NCBI RefSeq assembly: GCF_024169315.1
Contig: NZ_JALJWR010000001.1
Location: 62,001-126,000 of the forward strand
DNA length: 64,000 nucleotides
DNA from: Pseudomonas migulae
GTDB lineage: Bacteria; Pseudomonadota; Gammaproteobacteria; Pseudomonadales; Pseudomonadaceae
Direction: 5' to 3'
The notes beneath the pieces were generated by a model. The model had not been told where the DNA came from. It made no database searches and worked only from the letters and a program-made list of their open reading frames with translations. This document shows, piece by piece, positions 44,856 through 53,943 of this stretch. The position numbers and the translations under genes are program-made. Positions within the stretch are counted from its first letter, which is position 1; each line of letters opens with the position of its first letter.

Positions 44856-45920
44856 TCAAAGCTCCGCGTACAGGCGTGCGGGGTTGAAGATGCCCCGTGG
44901 GTCGAGTTGTTGCTTCAGGCTGCGGTGATAGCGCATCAACGCGGCCGGCAACGGCTGGAACGGGTTGTCGATCAGGCCATGGCTGTAGCAGGTGACGTGG
45001 CCGCCCACCTCTTCGACGACCTTGCGAATGAACGCCGCTTCAGCGTCGGACTTGAGCCAGCGCTGGGCGCCGCCCCAATCGATCAATTGCCGGCCGGGCA
45101 GGGACAACCGAGCGGTGTTGTGCGGCACGGACAAGCGCCAAAGCGGTTGATCCTCGTCGAAGAAACTCAGCCGATGTTCGTTGAGATCCGTCCAGTAAGC
45201 ACTGTCCAACAACTCGCCCCCCAACCGGTCATGGGCCGCCGCCACCGAGCCTTCGCCCCCTTCCAAGCGCAGGTGCAGGCGCTGCCCGTCATGGCACGCG
45301 GCGCTGATGGGCAGCGGTTGCTGGCCCCATTCCGCGAGTCGCAACAAGGCGCGTTCGCTGTCCATTTCCAGGCTGATGCTCAAGCACTGCCGTGGTTTGG
45401 GCAGCACTTTGAGCGAGACTTCCGTGATCACGCCCAGGGAACCGAAGCTGCCAGCCATCAGGCGCGACAGGTCGTAGCCGGCGACGTTCTTCATCACTTC
45501 GCCACCGAAGCGCAAGTGCTTGCCATGGCCGGTGATAACGCGTGTGCCGAGGACGAAGTCGCGCACCGAGCCCGACCAGGGTCGACGGGGGCCCGACAGT
45601 CCGCAGGCGATCATCCCGCCGACGGTGGCGTCGTCACCGAAGGCGGGCGGTTCGCAGGGCAGCATCTGCTGTGCTTCATCCAGCGCTTCCATCAGCTCCG
45701 ACAAGGGGGTGCCGCAACGGGCGGTGATCACCAGTTCGGTCGGGTCGTAGCTGACGATGCCACGGTGCGCGCGCGTGTCGAGGACCTCACCCGCGACGAT
45801 ACGGCCCAGAAAAGCCTTGCTGTTGGAGCCCTGAATGCGCAGTGGCGTGGCATTTTCCAGTGCCTGGTTGACCTGCTCCAGCAGCGCGGCGCTGTCATCG
45901 ATATCCCGTTCGCTGCGCAT
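44856..45920 (-). CDS. glcE: Glycolate oxidase FAD-binding subunit
   Basis: A 354-residue FAD-binding PCMH-type protein. FAD-contact patterns are PLRIQGSNSKAFLGR at residues ~28-42 and FGDDATVGGMIACGLSGPRRP. It lacks the long C-terminal catalytic domain of GlcD and acts as a second flavin subunit. Its start shares one base with the glcD stop (TGATG). Confidence 0.95.
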   Translation of the reverse strand: MRSERDIDDSAALLEQVNQALENATPLRIQGSNSKAFLGRIVAGEVLDTRAHRGIVSYDPTELVITARCGTPLSELMEALDEAQQMLPCEPPAFGDDATVGGMIACGLSGPRRPWSGSVRDFVLGTRVITGHGKHLRFGGEVMKNVAGYDLSRLMAGSFGSLGVITEVSLKVLPKPRQCLSISLEMDSERALLRLAEWGQQPLPISAACHDGQRLHLRLEGGEGSVAAAHDRLGGELLDSAYWTDLNEHRLSFFDEDQPLWRLSVPHNTARLSLPGRQLIDWGGAQRWLKSDAEAAFIRKVVEEVGGHVTCYSHGLIDNPFQPLPAALMRYHRSLKQQLDPRGIFNPARLYAEL

Positions 45921-47419
45921 CAGAATCGCTCCAGATCAGGGAAGGGCAGCTGACCCATGTGCACGTGCATGGCGCCAAACTCGGCGCAGCGATGCAGGGT
46001 CGGAATGTTCTTGCCCGGATTGAGCAAACCACTCGGATCGAACGCCGCTTTGACGGCATGGAACACGGTCAGCTCATCGCTGTTGAACTGCGCGCACATC
46101 TGGTTGATTTTCTCGCGACCCACGCCGTGTTCTCCGGTGATGCTGCCGCCGACCTTCACGCACAATTCGAGGATCTTGCCGCCCAGGGCTTCGGCACGGT
46201 CGAGCTCGCCCGGTTGGTTGGCGTCGAACAGAATCAGTGGGTGCATGTTGCCGTCGCCGGCGTGGAAAACGTTGGCGACGCGCAAGTCATACTCGGTGGA
46301 CAGTGCTGCAATCGCACGCAGCACGCCGGGCAACTCGCGACGCGGGATCGTGCCGTCCATGCAGTAGTAATCCGGCGAAAGGCGACCCACTGCCGGGAAG
46401 GCATTCTTGCGCCCGGCCCAGAAACGCACGCGCTCGGCTTCATCCTTGGCCTGGCGCACTTCGGTGGCGCCGGCGTTTTCCAGTACCTGGCGCACGCGGT
46501 CGCAGTCGTCGTGGACATCGGCTTCGACCCCGTCGAGTTCGCACAACAGAATGGCTTCGGCGTCCACCGGGTAACCGGCGTGGATAAAGTCTTCAGCGGC
46601 GCGAATCGCCAGGTTGTCCATCATTTCCAGGCCCCCGGGAATGATGCCGGCAGCGATGATGTCACCGACCGCGCGACCGGCCTTTTCGACGGAATCGAAC
46701 GCCGCCAGCAGAACCTTGGCGGTCTGCGGTTTGGGTAGCAGTTTGACCGTGACTTCGGTGATCACCCCGAGCATGCCTTCGGAGCCGGTAAACAGCGCAA
46801 GCAGGTCGAAGCCGGGCGAGTCGAGGGCATCGGAGCCCAGCGTCAGGTGTTCGCCGTCGACCGTCAGAATGTCGACCTTGAGCAGGTTGTGCACGGTCAG
46901 GCCATATTTCAGGCAATGCACGCCGCCGGCGTTTTCAGCGACATTGCCGCCGATTGAGCAGGCAATTTGCGAAGACGGGTCGGGCGCGTAGTAGAGGCCG
47001 AACGGCGCGGCTGCCTGGGAAATCGCCAGGTTGCGCACACCCGGCTGGACCCGTGCCGTGCGGGCGGCGGGGTCGATGTGCAAAATGTTGTTGAAGCGGG
47101 CCATCACTAAAAGCACGCCTTTTTCCAGTGGCAACGCGCCGCCGGACAAACCGGTACCGGCGCCACGGGCTACCACCGGGACGTGCATTTCATGACAGAG
47201 TCGAAGCACGCCTTGTACCTCTTCGAGGTGGCGGGGCAGCACCACCAGCAGGGGCGTGGTGCGATAGGCTGAGAGGCCGTCGCATTCGTACGGTTTCAGC
47301 TCTTCCTGCTGATGCAGCACTTCCAGCTTCGGCAAGCGGGTTTGCAGGGCCCGCAGTAGGGCGTCCTTGTCGATGTCCGGCAGCACACCATCAACGCGTT
47401 CATCGTAGAGAATGTTCAT
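45920..47419 (-). CDS. glcD: Glycolate oxidase catalytic subunit
   Basis: A 499-residue flavoprotein oxidising glycolate (and D-lactate) to glyoxylate. The FAD PP-loop VVARGAGTGLSGGALP lies at residues ~90-105, GSEGMLGVITEVTVKLLP follows, and the C-terminal FAD-oxidase domain ends with SITGEHGVGREK. It is first of glcDEFG. Only 68 bp separate its ATG from palindrome copy B, so its promoter is either within that short gap or inside the palindrome, or it is read from the permease upstream. No glcC regulator is in the window. Confidence 0.96.
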   Translation of the reverse strand: MNILYDERVDGVLPDIDKDALLRALQTRLPKLEVLHQQEELKPYECDGLSAYRTTPLLVVLPRHLEEVQGVLRLCHEMHVPVVARGAGTGLSGGALPLEKGVLLVMARFNNILHIDPAARTARVQPGVRNLAISQAAAPFGLYYAPDPSSQIACSIGGNVAENAGGVHCLKYGLTVHNLLKVDILTVDGEHLTLGSDALDSPGFDLLALFTGSEGMLGVITEVTVKLLPKPQTAKVLLAAFDSVEKAGRAVGDIIAAGIIPGGLEMMDNLAIRAAEDFIHAGYPVDAEAILLCELDGVEADVHDDCDRVRQVLENAGATEVRQAKDEAERVRFWAGRKNAFPAVGRLSPDYYCMDGTIPRRELPGVLRAIAALSTEYDLRVANVFHAGDGNMHPLILFDANQPGELDRAEALGGKILELCVKVGGSITGEHGVGREKINQMCAQFNSDELTVFHAVKAAFDPSGLLNPGKNIPTLHRCAEFGAMHVHMGQLPFPDLERF

Positions 47420-47487
47420 AGTCGTTTTACGATACTCCGTTCGTGCATTGCCGGGGCAGCGGTCTGTTTGTTTGAGCGTTTGGGTGA

Positions 47488-48315
47488 ATATCCGTTTCTG
47501 CGGTAACGGCGGCTATTGGTTCCGCCCTTACGGCGGGTCACTTGGAGAAGCGCCAAGTAACCAAGCGCTTTTGCCCCTTTCGTTCGGCCCTTCGCTTAGG
47601 CTCAGGGTTCCCTCGCTCCGGTCCTGCTCCGTGGGCCCGCCGCCATCGGCCATCCATGGCCGGGGGCGGCTAACCCGGCATCCATGCCGGGTTGCCCACT
47701 GCGCAGAACCTCCACTCGGCCTCACGAGGGGGCGACCACCGCCAATGCAACCGAGGCGGCCTGCGGGCCGACCTGGTTCTTCAGGTGTATGCATTCCCCT
47801 GTGGGAGCTGGCTTGCCAGCGATGGTCGTTAACGATAACGCGTGCGGTCTGAAGGAACGCGGTGACTGGACGTCCATCGCTGGCAAGCCAGCTCCCACAG
47901 GGTTCCGGATACATCCGCAAGAACAGGTCGTCTGTCAGGCCGCATTCGCGAGCAAGCCCGCTCCCACAGTGGATTGTTGGCGGGCATGACATGGGTGTTC
48001 ACCCCCGATGATCCTGACGAACTTCAGGCCGGCTATCAGGCCGCCTCGCTTTGTTTTTGATCTTGATCTGCCCCGTCGGAAGGCCGAGCGCAGGTTCTGC
48101 GCAGTGGGCAACCCGGCATGGATGCCGGGTTAGCCGCCCCCGGCCATGGATGGCCGATGGCGGCGGGCCCACGGAGCAGGACCGGAGCGAGGGCATGGCG
48201 AGCATTAGCGAGCCACCGTACGTCAGGGGCGCTGGGCGCTTGGTTACTTGGCGCTTCTCCAAGTAACCCGCCGTAAGGGCGGAACCAATAGCCGCCGTTA
48301 CCAAAAAACGGATAT
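47488..48315. repeat. Large imperfect palindrome, copy B (828 bp)
   Basis: This is the best-preserved copy. The left end ATATCCGTT...GGTTCCGCCCTTACGG matches, inverted, the right end CCGTAAGGGCGGAACC...AACGGATAT. Each arm carries a GGCCATCCATGGCC hairpin and an ACCCGGCAT/ATGCCGGGT hairpin. The arms then diverge: the left has a CACGAGGGGGCGACC segment, the right a CCCCGTCGGAAGGCC segment. REP elements fill the middle (47800-47970). It lies inverted relative to copies A and C, between the LctP permease and glcD. Confidence 0.92.
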
Positions 48316-48355
48316 GCCCCCAACCGCACAACGAAAACCAAGCCAACCGCATCCG

Positions 48356-50119
48356 CTAATGCCCACCCACAACCATCTGCGTAAACGGCGACACATACGC
48401 CTGCAACGTCACCAACCCACCCACCAGAATCGCCAAAATGATGGAATGGAAGAACACATAACGCAGAATCTCCCCTTCATGGCCATACCAGCGTGTAGCA
48501 GTGGAAGCCACCACGATCGACTGCGCATCAACCATCTTGCCCATGACCCCACCGGAACTGTTGGCCGCCGCCATCAACACCGCGCTCAGACCGAGTTGCT
48601 CGGCAGTCACTTTCTGCAAACCGCCGAACAGCACGTTGGACGCCGTATCCGAACCCGTCAGCGCCACGCCGAGCCAACCGAGCAGGGTGCCGAACATGGG
48701 GTAGAAAATCCCCGTCGCCGCGAACGCCAGGCCCATGGTGGCGTCCAGTCCCGAATAGCGGGTGAGGAAGCCGAGGGCGAGCATCGCCACAATGGTAATC
48801 AGCGAATAACGCACAACCCAGATTGTTTTCAGGTACTGCTTGATCAGTTGCGGGATGGAATACCCCATCAACAGCCCGCCCAGGATCGCCGCCAGCAAGA
48901 TGCCGCTGCCGGTGCTGGTCAGCCAGGTGAACTTGTAGACCGCCTCCTCGGTTTTAGGCGCAGGCACCACCGGCGGAACCTTTTCGATTTGCTGGTGGAT
49001 CGTGCCGAAGGTGATGACCGGGGCAAAGATCGGATTCGCTTCGCGCAGCGGTTTGCCTTGAGGGTCGAGCTTGGCGGAGTTGGTGACCGGATCGATCGCC
49101 GGGCGGGTATCGAACATGTTTTTGAAGCCCTGGGTGCCCCAGGCGAAAACGAACACCGTAAGGATGATCCACGGCATCCACGCGCGCATGACGGCAGGCT
49201 TGGCATCGCTGGCAAAGGTCGTGCTGGCGACGGGTTTTTCGTCATGCTCCTCGGCTATCTTGGAGTTGTCGACACGTCCGGATAGTGCAGCAGAAGTGTG
49301 CACGGTCGCAGGTTTCCACACCCTGAGGAAACCGGTCAGGCAGGCCATGGAAATCAGCGCGGCGATCACGTCCACCAGCATCGGCCCGTGGTAGTTGGAC
49401 ACCAGGAACTGCGGCACGGCAAAACTGACGCCGGCGACCAGGATGGCCGGCCAGATTTCCAGCATCTTGCGCCAGCCGGCGAAAGCCCAGATCAACCAGA
49501 ACGGCACGATCACCGAGAAAAACGGCAATTGCCGACCGACCATCATCGACAGCTCCATTTCATCCAGGCCGGTGACCTTGGCCAGTGTAATGATCGGCGT
49601 ACCCAGCGCGCCAAACGCAACGGGCGCAGTGTTGGCGATCAATGCCAGGCCGGACGCGGCCAGCGGCGAGAAGCCCAGACCGATCAGAATCGCCCCGGTG
49701 ACCGCCACCGGCGTACCGAAACCGGCAGCCCCTTCGAAAAAGGCGCCGAAGCAGAAGGCAATCAGCAGCAACTGCAGGCGACGATCGTCGGTGATGCGCG
49801 CCAGCGAATCTTGCAGCACTTTGAATGAGCCGTTCTCGGTGGTCAGTCGATGGAGGAAGATGATGTTGAGCACGATCCAGCCAATCGGCAGCAAGCCGTT
49901 GGCGGCGCCATAAAGGGCGGCCGAACCTGCCATGTTTGCCGGCATGCCGAAGGCGAAGATCGCGATGACCAGGGCCGAGGCGAGGGCGAGCAATGCCGCC
50001 AGATGTGCTTTGATGTGGAAGAACGCCAGGGCTGCCAGCATCACTACCACCGGCACTGCTGCCATGATGGTTGAAATGACCGGGTTGCCGAACGGATCGT
50101 AGATTTGCTGCCAGACCAT
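48356..50119 (-). CDS. lldP: LctP-family L-lactate/glycolate permease
   Basis: A 587-residue inner-membrane permease with 12 or more hydrophobic segments. It starts MVWQQIYDPFGNPVISTIMAAVPV, typical of LldP/GlcA, and has the family hallmarks FGAFFEGAAGFGTPVAVTGAI and LTGSDTASNVLFGGLQ. ATG 50119 is chosen over an upstream frame at 50191 for that reason. The family carries lactate and glycolate by proton symport. Being on the same strand upstream of glcDEFG, glycolate uptake (a GlcA role) is as likely as lactate uptake. A TGTAC-N4-GTACA dyad lies 86 bp upstream. Confidence 0.9.
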   Translation of the reverse strand: MVWQQIYDPFGNPVISTIMAAVPVVVMLAALAFFHIKAHLAALLALASALVIAIFAFGMPANMAGSAALYGAANGLLPIGWIVLNIIFLHRLTTENGSFKVLQDSLARITDDRRLQLLLIAFCFGAFFEGAAGFGTPVAVTGAILIGLGFSPLAASGLALIANTAPVAFGALGTPIITLAKVTGLDEMELSMMVGRQLPFFSVIVPFWLIWAFAGWRKMLEIWPAILVAGVSFAVPQFLVSNYHGPMLVDVIAALISMACLTGFLRVWKPATVHTSAALSGRVDNSKIAEEHDEKPVASTTFASDAKPAVMRAWMPWIILTVFVFAWGTQGFKNMFDTRPAIDPVTNSAKLDPQGKPLREANPIFAPVITFGTIHQQIEKVPPVVPAPKTEEAVYKFTWLTSTGSGILLAAILGGLLMGYSIPQLIKQYLKTIWVVRYSLITIVAMLALGFLTRYSGLDATMGLAFAATGIFYPMFGTLLGWLGVALTGSDTASNVLFGGLQKVTAEQLGLSAVLMAAANSSGGVMGKMVDAQSIVVASTATRWYGHEGEILRYVFFHSIILAILVGGLVTLQAYVSPFTQMVVGGH

Positions 50120-50204
50120 GTTCCACCTCTGCTTTTTATTGTTGGGAGTGCAGACCCCGAGGGGGGCGGTGGCTTCTAGTATAGGTGGCATTGCGCCGCT
50201 GTCT

Positions 50205-50218
50205 TGTACCCTTGTACA
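50205..50218. promoter_or_regulatory. Candidate operator TGTAC-N4-GTACA
   Basis: A perfect 5-bp inverted repeat with a 4-bp centre (CCTT), placed between the divergent permease (start 50119) and the 78-residue gene (start 50302). GntR-family regulators often use dyads of this size, but no regulator is adjacent. Confidence 0.4.
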
Positions 50219-50301
50219 TCGGGCCTTTCAGCGCTTTTTTGAACTAAAAATAAGGACTGCGGTACGCGTTAACCGACTTCACTACCCGGAGGAACGCAAC
50301 A

Positions 50302-50538
50302 ATGACTGAACGCCATTTGCTCCACACGGAAACGCTGTCGAACGGATGCAGCATCAAGGTCAAGGCCGAGATCCTGCGGGACGGTTCGTTGGGAATGTTC
50401 ATAGGTGTCTACCGACCTGATGGCACGGCCATTGAAGAGAACGATCATCCAGCGCTGCATTTTCTCGACATGGAGGCGGCCATGGAGTGGGGGATCGAGA
50501 AAGCCAAGGACATCGGCAACGGGCAGAGGACGTTGTAG
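50302..50538 (+). CDS. Hypothetical small protein
   Basis: A 78-residue soluble protein (MTERHLLHTETLSNGCSIKVKAEILRDGSLGMFIGVYRPDGTAIEEN...) with a beta-rich first half and a C-terminal helix (MEAAMEWGIEKAKDIG). CGGAGG lies 10 bases upstream of the ATG. It is monocistronic and flanked by a REP doublet. I do not recognise a function. Confidence 0.75.
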   Translation: MTERHLLHTETLSNGCSIKVKAEILRDGSLGMFIGVYRPDGTAIEENDHPALHFLDMEAAMEWGIEKAKDIGNGQRTL

Positions 50539-50560
50539 TGCATGACTTGGGTTCGCGGTG

Positions 50561-50660
50561 AAGCTTTCGCGGGCAAGCCTTGCTCCTACAGGTCGGAGGG
50601 TGTTCGCAAAAATTGCGTACGCCGCAAAACCTGTAGGAGCGAGGCTTGCCCGCGAAGCTT
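50561..50660. repeat. REP doublet, tip of a 100-bp palindrome
   Basis: AAGCTTTCGCGGGCAAGCC at the left is inverted as GGCTTGCCCGCGAAGCTT at the right, with CTCCTACAGG/CCTGTAGGAG completing the arms. It abuts the patD stop codon at 50661. Confidence 0.9.
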
Positions 50661-52085
50661 TTAGTGCTTGAACATCACATGCCGAACAACGGTGTAATCC
50701 TCCAGCCCGTACATCGACATGTCCTTCCCATACCCGGACAATTTCTGACCGCCGTGGGGCATTTCGCTGACGAGCATGAAGTGGGTGTTCACCCAGGTGC
50801 AGCCGTACTGCAAGCGCGCAGACATCCGATGCGCGCGACCGACATCCGCGGTCCACACCGACGACGCCAGGCCGTAGTCCGAATCGTTGGCCCAGCCCAG
50901 CACCTGCGCTTCATCGGTGAATTTGGTTACTGAGACCACCGGCCCGAACACTTCGCGGCGAACGATTTCGTCGTCCTGCAGCGCGTCGGCCAGCACCGTC
51001 GGTTCGAAGAAGAAACCGTTGCCTTCAACCGCCTTGCCACCAGTGATCAAACGAATGTGCGATTGCGCCACGGCGCGCTCGACAAACCCGGCCACGCGGT
51101 CACGGTGCTGCGCGGTGATCAGCGGCCCCAGTTCGGTCGCCGGATCATCTTGCAACCCGTACTTGATGCTGCTGACCGCCGCGCCGAGCTTCTCGACGAA
51201 TCTGTCGTAGATGCCTTCCTGCGCGTAGATGCGGCAGGCGGCGGTGCAGTCCTGGCCGGCGTTGTAGAAACCGAAGGTGCGAATGCCCTCGACCGCGGCG
51301 TCGATGTCGGCGTCGTCGAAGATGATCACCGGGGCCTTACCGCCCAGCTCCATGTGCATGCGTTTGACGCTGTCGGCGGTGCTGGAAATGATGTTCGAGC
51401 CGGTGGCGATCGAGCCGGTCAGCGACACCATGCGCACTTTCGGGTGAGTCACCAGCGGGCTGCCGACGGTAGGACCACGGCCGAACACCAGGTTGAGCAC
51501 GCCGGCCGGGAAAATTTCCGACGCCAGTTGCGCCAGGCGCAGGGCGGTCAGCGGGGTTTGTTCCGACGGCTTGAGCACCACGGTATTACCGGCGGCCAGG
51601 GCCGGGGCGATTTTCCAGGCGACCATCATCAGCGGGTAGTTCCACGGCGCGATGGAGGCGATCACGCCCACCGGATCGCGGCGGATCATCGAGGTGTGCC
51701 CGGCCAGGTATTCACCGCCGGCGGATCCGCTCATGCAACGGCTGGCGCCGGCGAAGAAACGGAATACGTCGGCAATCGCCGGGATCTCGTCGTTCAGCGC
51801 GGCGCTGTAGGGCTTGCCGCAGTTGTCCGATTCGAGCTTGGCCAGTTCTTCGCCGTGGGCTTCGATGGCGTCGGCGAGTTTGAGCCGCAGCAGCGAGCGT
51901 TCTTTTGGCGGGGTCTGCGACCAGCTGTCGAAGGCGGCATCGGCAGCGCGCACGGCGGCGTCGACCTGGGCTTCGCTGGCTTCGTTGATTTCCACCAGCA
52001 CGCGACCGAGGGCCGGGTTGAACACCGGTTGGGCGGGGCCTTCGCCGTCGAGCAATTGGCCGTTGATCAGGAGTTGGGTTTGCAT
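50661..52085 (-). CDS. patD: Gamma-aminobutyraldehyde dehydrogenase
   Basis: A 474-residue aldehyde dehydrogenase, the same length as E. coli PatD/YdcW, oxidising 4-aminobutanal to GABA in the transamination route of putrescine breakdown. The catalytic Cys is in [11 protein letters not shown], the general-base Glu in [10 protein letters not shown], and the NAD-binding SLTGSIATG motif lies around residue 225. The C-terminal [20 protein letters not shown] is typical of this subgroup. It lies downstream of an APC permease on the same strand with a REP between. It fits the polyamine theme, but other amino-aldehydes are possible. Confidence 0.85.
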   Translation of the reverse strand: MQTQLLINGQLLDGEGPAQPVFNPALGRVLVEINEASEAQVDAAVRAADAAFDSWSQTPPKERSLLRLKLADAIEAHGEELAKLESDNCGKPYSAALNDEIPAIADVFRFFAGASRCMSGSAGGEYLAGHTSMIRRDPVGVIASIAPWNYPLMMVAWKIAPALAAGNTVVLKPSEQTPLTALRLAQLASEIFPAGVLNLVFGRGPTVGSPLVTHPKVRMVSLTGSIATGSNIISSTADSVKRMHMELGGKAPVIIFDDADIDAAVEGIRTFGFYNAGQDCTAACRIYAQEGIYDRFVEKLGAAVSSIKYGLQDDPATELGPLITAQHRDRVAGFVERAVAQSHIRLITGGKAVEGNGFFFEPTVLADALQDDEIVRREVFGPVVSVTKFTDEAQVLGWANDSDYGLASSVWTADVGRAHRMSARLQYGCTWVNTHFMLVSEMPHGGQKLSGYGKDMSMYGLEDYTVVRHVMFKH

Positions 52086-52136
52086 GGTTCTGTCCTCTTC
52101 GGAACTGTTGTTTTCTTCTGAAGGAACCGGCCCAAA

Positions 52137-52226
52137 TGTGGGAGCGGGCTTGCTCGCGAATGCGGTGTGTCAGCCAAGATCAATGTTGAATGTTAAAGCG
52201 CATTCGCGAGCAAGCCCGCTCCCACA
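52137..52226. repeat. REP doublet
   Basis: TGTGGGAGCGGGCTTGCTCG (52137) and its inverse ending CCCGCTCCCACA (52226) around a ~40-bp centre, between patD and the APC permease. Confidence 0.92.
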
Positions 52227-52254
52227 GGATCCGGTTCCTTCAGGGACGTCGTTG

Positions 52255-53793
52255 TCAGATCGTCGATCTGTTTACCGGCGCACCGGAAAGATCAGCCGCC
52301 TTAACCAGCGGTTTCGAGAACTTCCACGCATCCCCCGCCGGTGCCGTGCCTTTGTCGTACGGCTTGCCGAGAAGCATGTAAACCAGCCCGGCGCCCATCA
52401 CCACCAGCGTGGTCAGGATCATCGAATAGTTGATGTACCACGGCGCATCCGGTGAACGCGGCCAGACCATGTTGACGATGGCGCACACGCCGTAGATCAA
52501 CGCCGCGAGGTTCACCCACAAGCCCCAGGCACCCAGCGTGAATTGCCCGTTCGGACGCCAGCCCTTGGCGCGGGCGATCAATGCAGCGACGATGATCAAC
52601 TGGAACGCCACGTAGATACCAATCGCCGCGAAACCAACAATGGTCGCCACAGCGTCAGCCATGAACATGCCCAGGCAAACAATCGCTGCCGGCACCAGGC
52701 CGCTGATCAGCAACGCGAACGACGGCACATGGTTGCCCGAGAGGCGTTTGAGCAGCGAACTGCCGATGATCATTTCGTCACGGGCGTAGGCGAACAGCAG
52801 GCGACTGGCCGCCGCTTGCAGACTCAGCACGCAGGAGATGAACGACACCATCACCACCGCCATCACCAGTCGCGAACCCACCGGGCCGAAAGCATTGGCG
52901 AGGATGGTGGCCACCGGGTCGGTGTCTTCACCGGCCAGGACCTTGGCCATGTCAGGCACCGAGAGGATCAGCGCCAGGCAGGCAAACATCGCCGCCGCGC
53001 CACCGATGTAAATGGTCATGCGCATGGCCTTCGGAATGCGCTTGCCCGGGTTCGGGGTTTCTTCGGCGACATCGCCGCAGGCCTCGAAACCGTAGTACTG
53101 GAACAGACCCGCCAACGAGGCCGCGAGGAACGCCGGCAGGTACGAACCGTTGACCTCAAGGTTGAAGGTGTCGAACAGCACACTGAACGGCTGATGACGC
53201 TCGAAGATCAGCAGGTAACCGCCGACCAGAATCGCCCCGACCAGCTCGCACAGAAAGCCGAACATCGCCACCCGCGCCAGTAGTTTGGTGCCCACCAGGT
53301 TGAGGGCGGTCGAGAGCAGGATGATCGTCAGGGCAATGTAGATGTTGGCTTCGGGACCGGGATTGAAGCCCAGCATGATCGCCAGGTATGGCCCGGCACC
53401 CACGGCGACCCCGGCGATGGTGGCGCACAGGGCCCAGGCATACACCCAGCCGACCATCCACGCCCAGCGCTTGCCCACCAGACGACGGGCCCACGGATAG
53501 ACACCCCCGGAAATCGGGAACTGCGAGACGATTTCACCGAAGATCAGGCACACCAGCAATTGCCCGGCGCCGATCAGCAGGTAGGACCAGAACATCGGCG
53601 GGCCGCCGGCGGCCAGGCACAAGCCGAACAGGGTGTAGACGCCGACGACCGGCGACAGGTAGGTAAAGCCCAGGGAGAAGTTCTCCCACAGGCTCATGCT
53701 GCGGTTGAAATCCGAACTGTAGCCGAGGGCGCGGAGTTGTTCCGCGTCCTGATCGGCGCTGACGCTTGCACGCGCGTTGGATGAGCCACTCAT
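52255..53793 (-). CDS. APC-superfamily amino acid/amine permease
   Basis: A 512-residue inner-membrane permease with about 12 hydrophobic segments. Its start (ALGYSSDFNRSMSLWENFSLGFTYLSPVVGVYTLFG) and the VSQFPISGGVYPWARRLVGKRWAWMVGW segment match the APC amino acid/polyamine/choline (AAT/ACT) branch. The conserved YYGFEACGDVAEETPNPGKRIPKA motif follows. Substrate is unknown; its neighbours (amine monooxygenase upstream, aminobutyraldehyde dehydrogenase downstream) suggest an amine or amino acid derived from one. It is probably in the same minus-strand transcript as the monooxygenase genes, with a REP between. Confidence 0.85.
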   Translation of the reverse strand: MSGSSNARASVSADQDAEQLRALGYSSDFNRSMSLWENFSLGFTYLSPVVGVYTLFGLCLAAGGPPMFWSYLLIGAGQLLVCLIFGEIVSQFPISGGVYPWARRLVGKRWAWMVGWVYAWALCATIAGVAVGAGPYLAIMLGFNPGPEANIYIALTIILLSTALNLVGTKLLARVAMFGFLCELVGAILVGGYLLIFERHQPFSVLFDTFNLEVNGSYLPAFLAASLAGLFQYYGFEACGDVAEETPNPGKRIPKAMRMTIYIGGAAAMFACLALILSVPDMAKVLAGEDTDPVATILANAFGPVGSRLVMAVVMVSFISCVLSLQAAASRLLFAYARDEMIIGSSLLKRLSGNHVPSFALLISGLVPAAIVCLGMFMADAVATIVGFAAIGIYVAFQLIIVAALIARAKGWRPNGQFTLGAWGLWVNLAALIYGVCAIVNMVWPRSPDAPWYINYSMILTTLVVMGAGLVYMLLGKPYDKGTAPAGDAWKFSKPLVKAADLSGAPVNRSTI

Positions 53794-53855
53794 TTTATTT
53801 CCTCATTATCAATGGCAGGTGTTTGCTGGGTTGGCCGGTTGGCCGGCCGTTGCTC

Positions 53856-53931
53856 TTGTGGGCGCGAGGCTTGCCCGCGAAGCTGTTGGTGTTTTAAAGG
53901 ACGCCTTCGCGGGCGAGCCTCGCTCTTATAA
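53856..53931. repeat. REP doublet
   Basis: GTGGGCGCGAGGCTTGCCCG and the inverse CGGGCGAGCCTCGCTC are separated by about 25 bp, between the heme subunit gene and the APC permease. Confidence 0.85.
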
Positions 53932-53943
53932 AAGGAGGGTGCG

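Noticed and set aside
47528..47992. 100-155 codon open frames in the large palindromes (also 35627-36100, 62344-62958, 62727-63191)
   Set aside because: They read across inverted arms and REPs, recur in every copy in both orientations, and translate repeat sequence (for example GRGRLTRHPC) instead of a folded domain.
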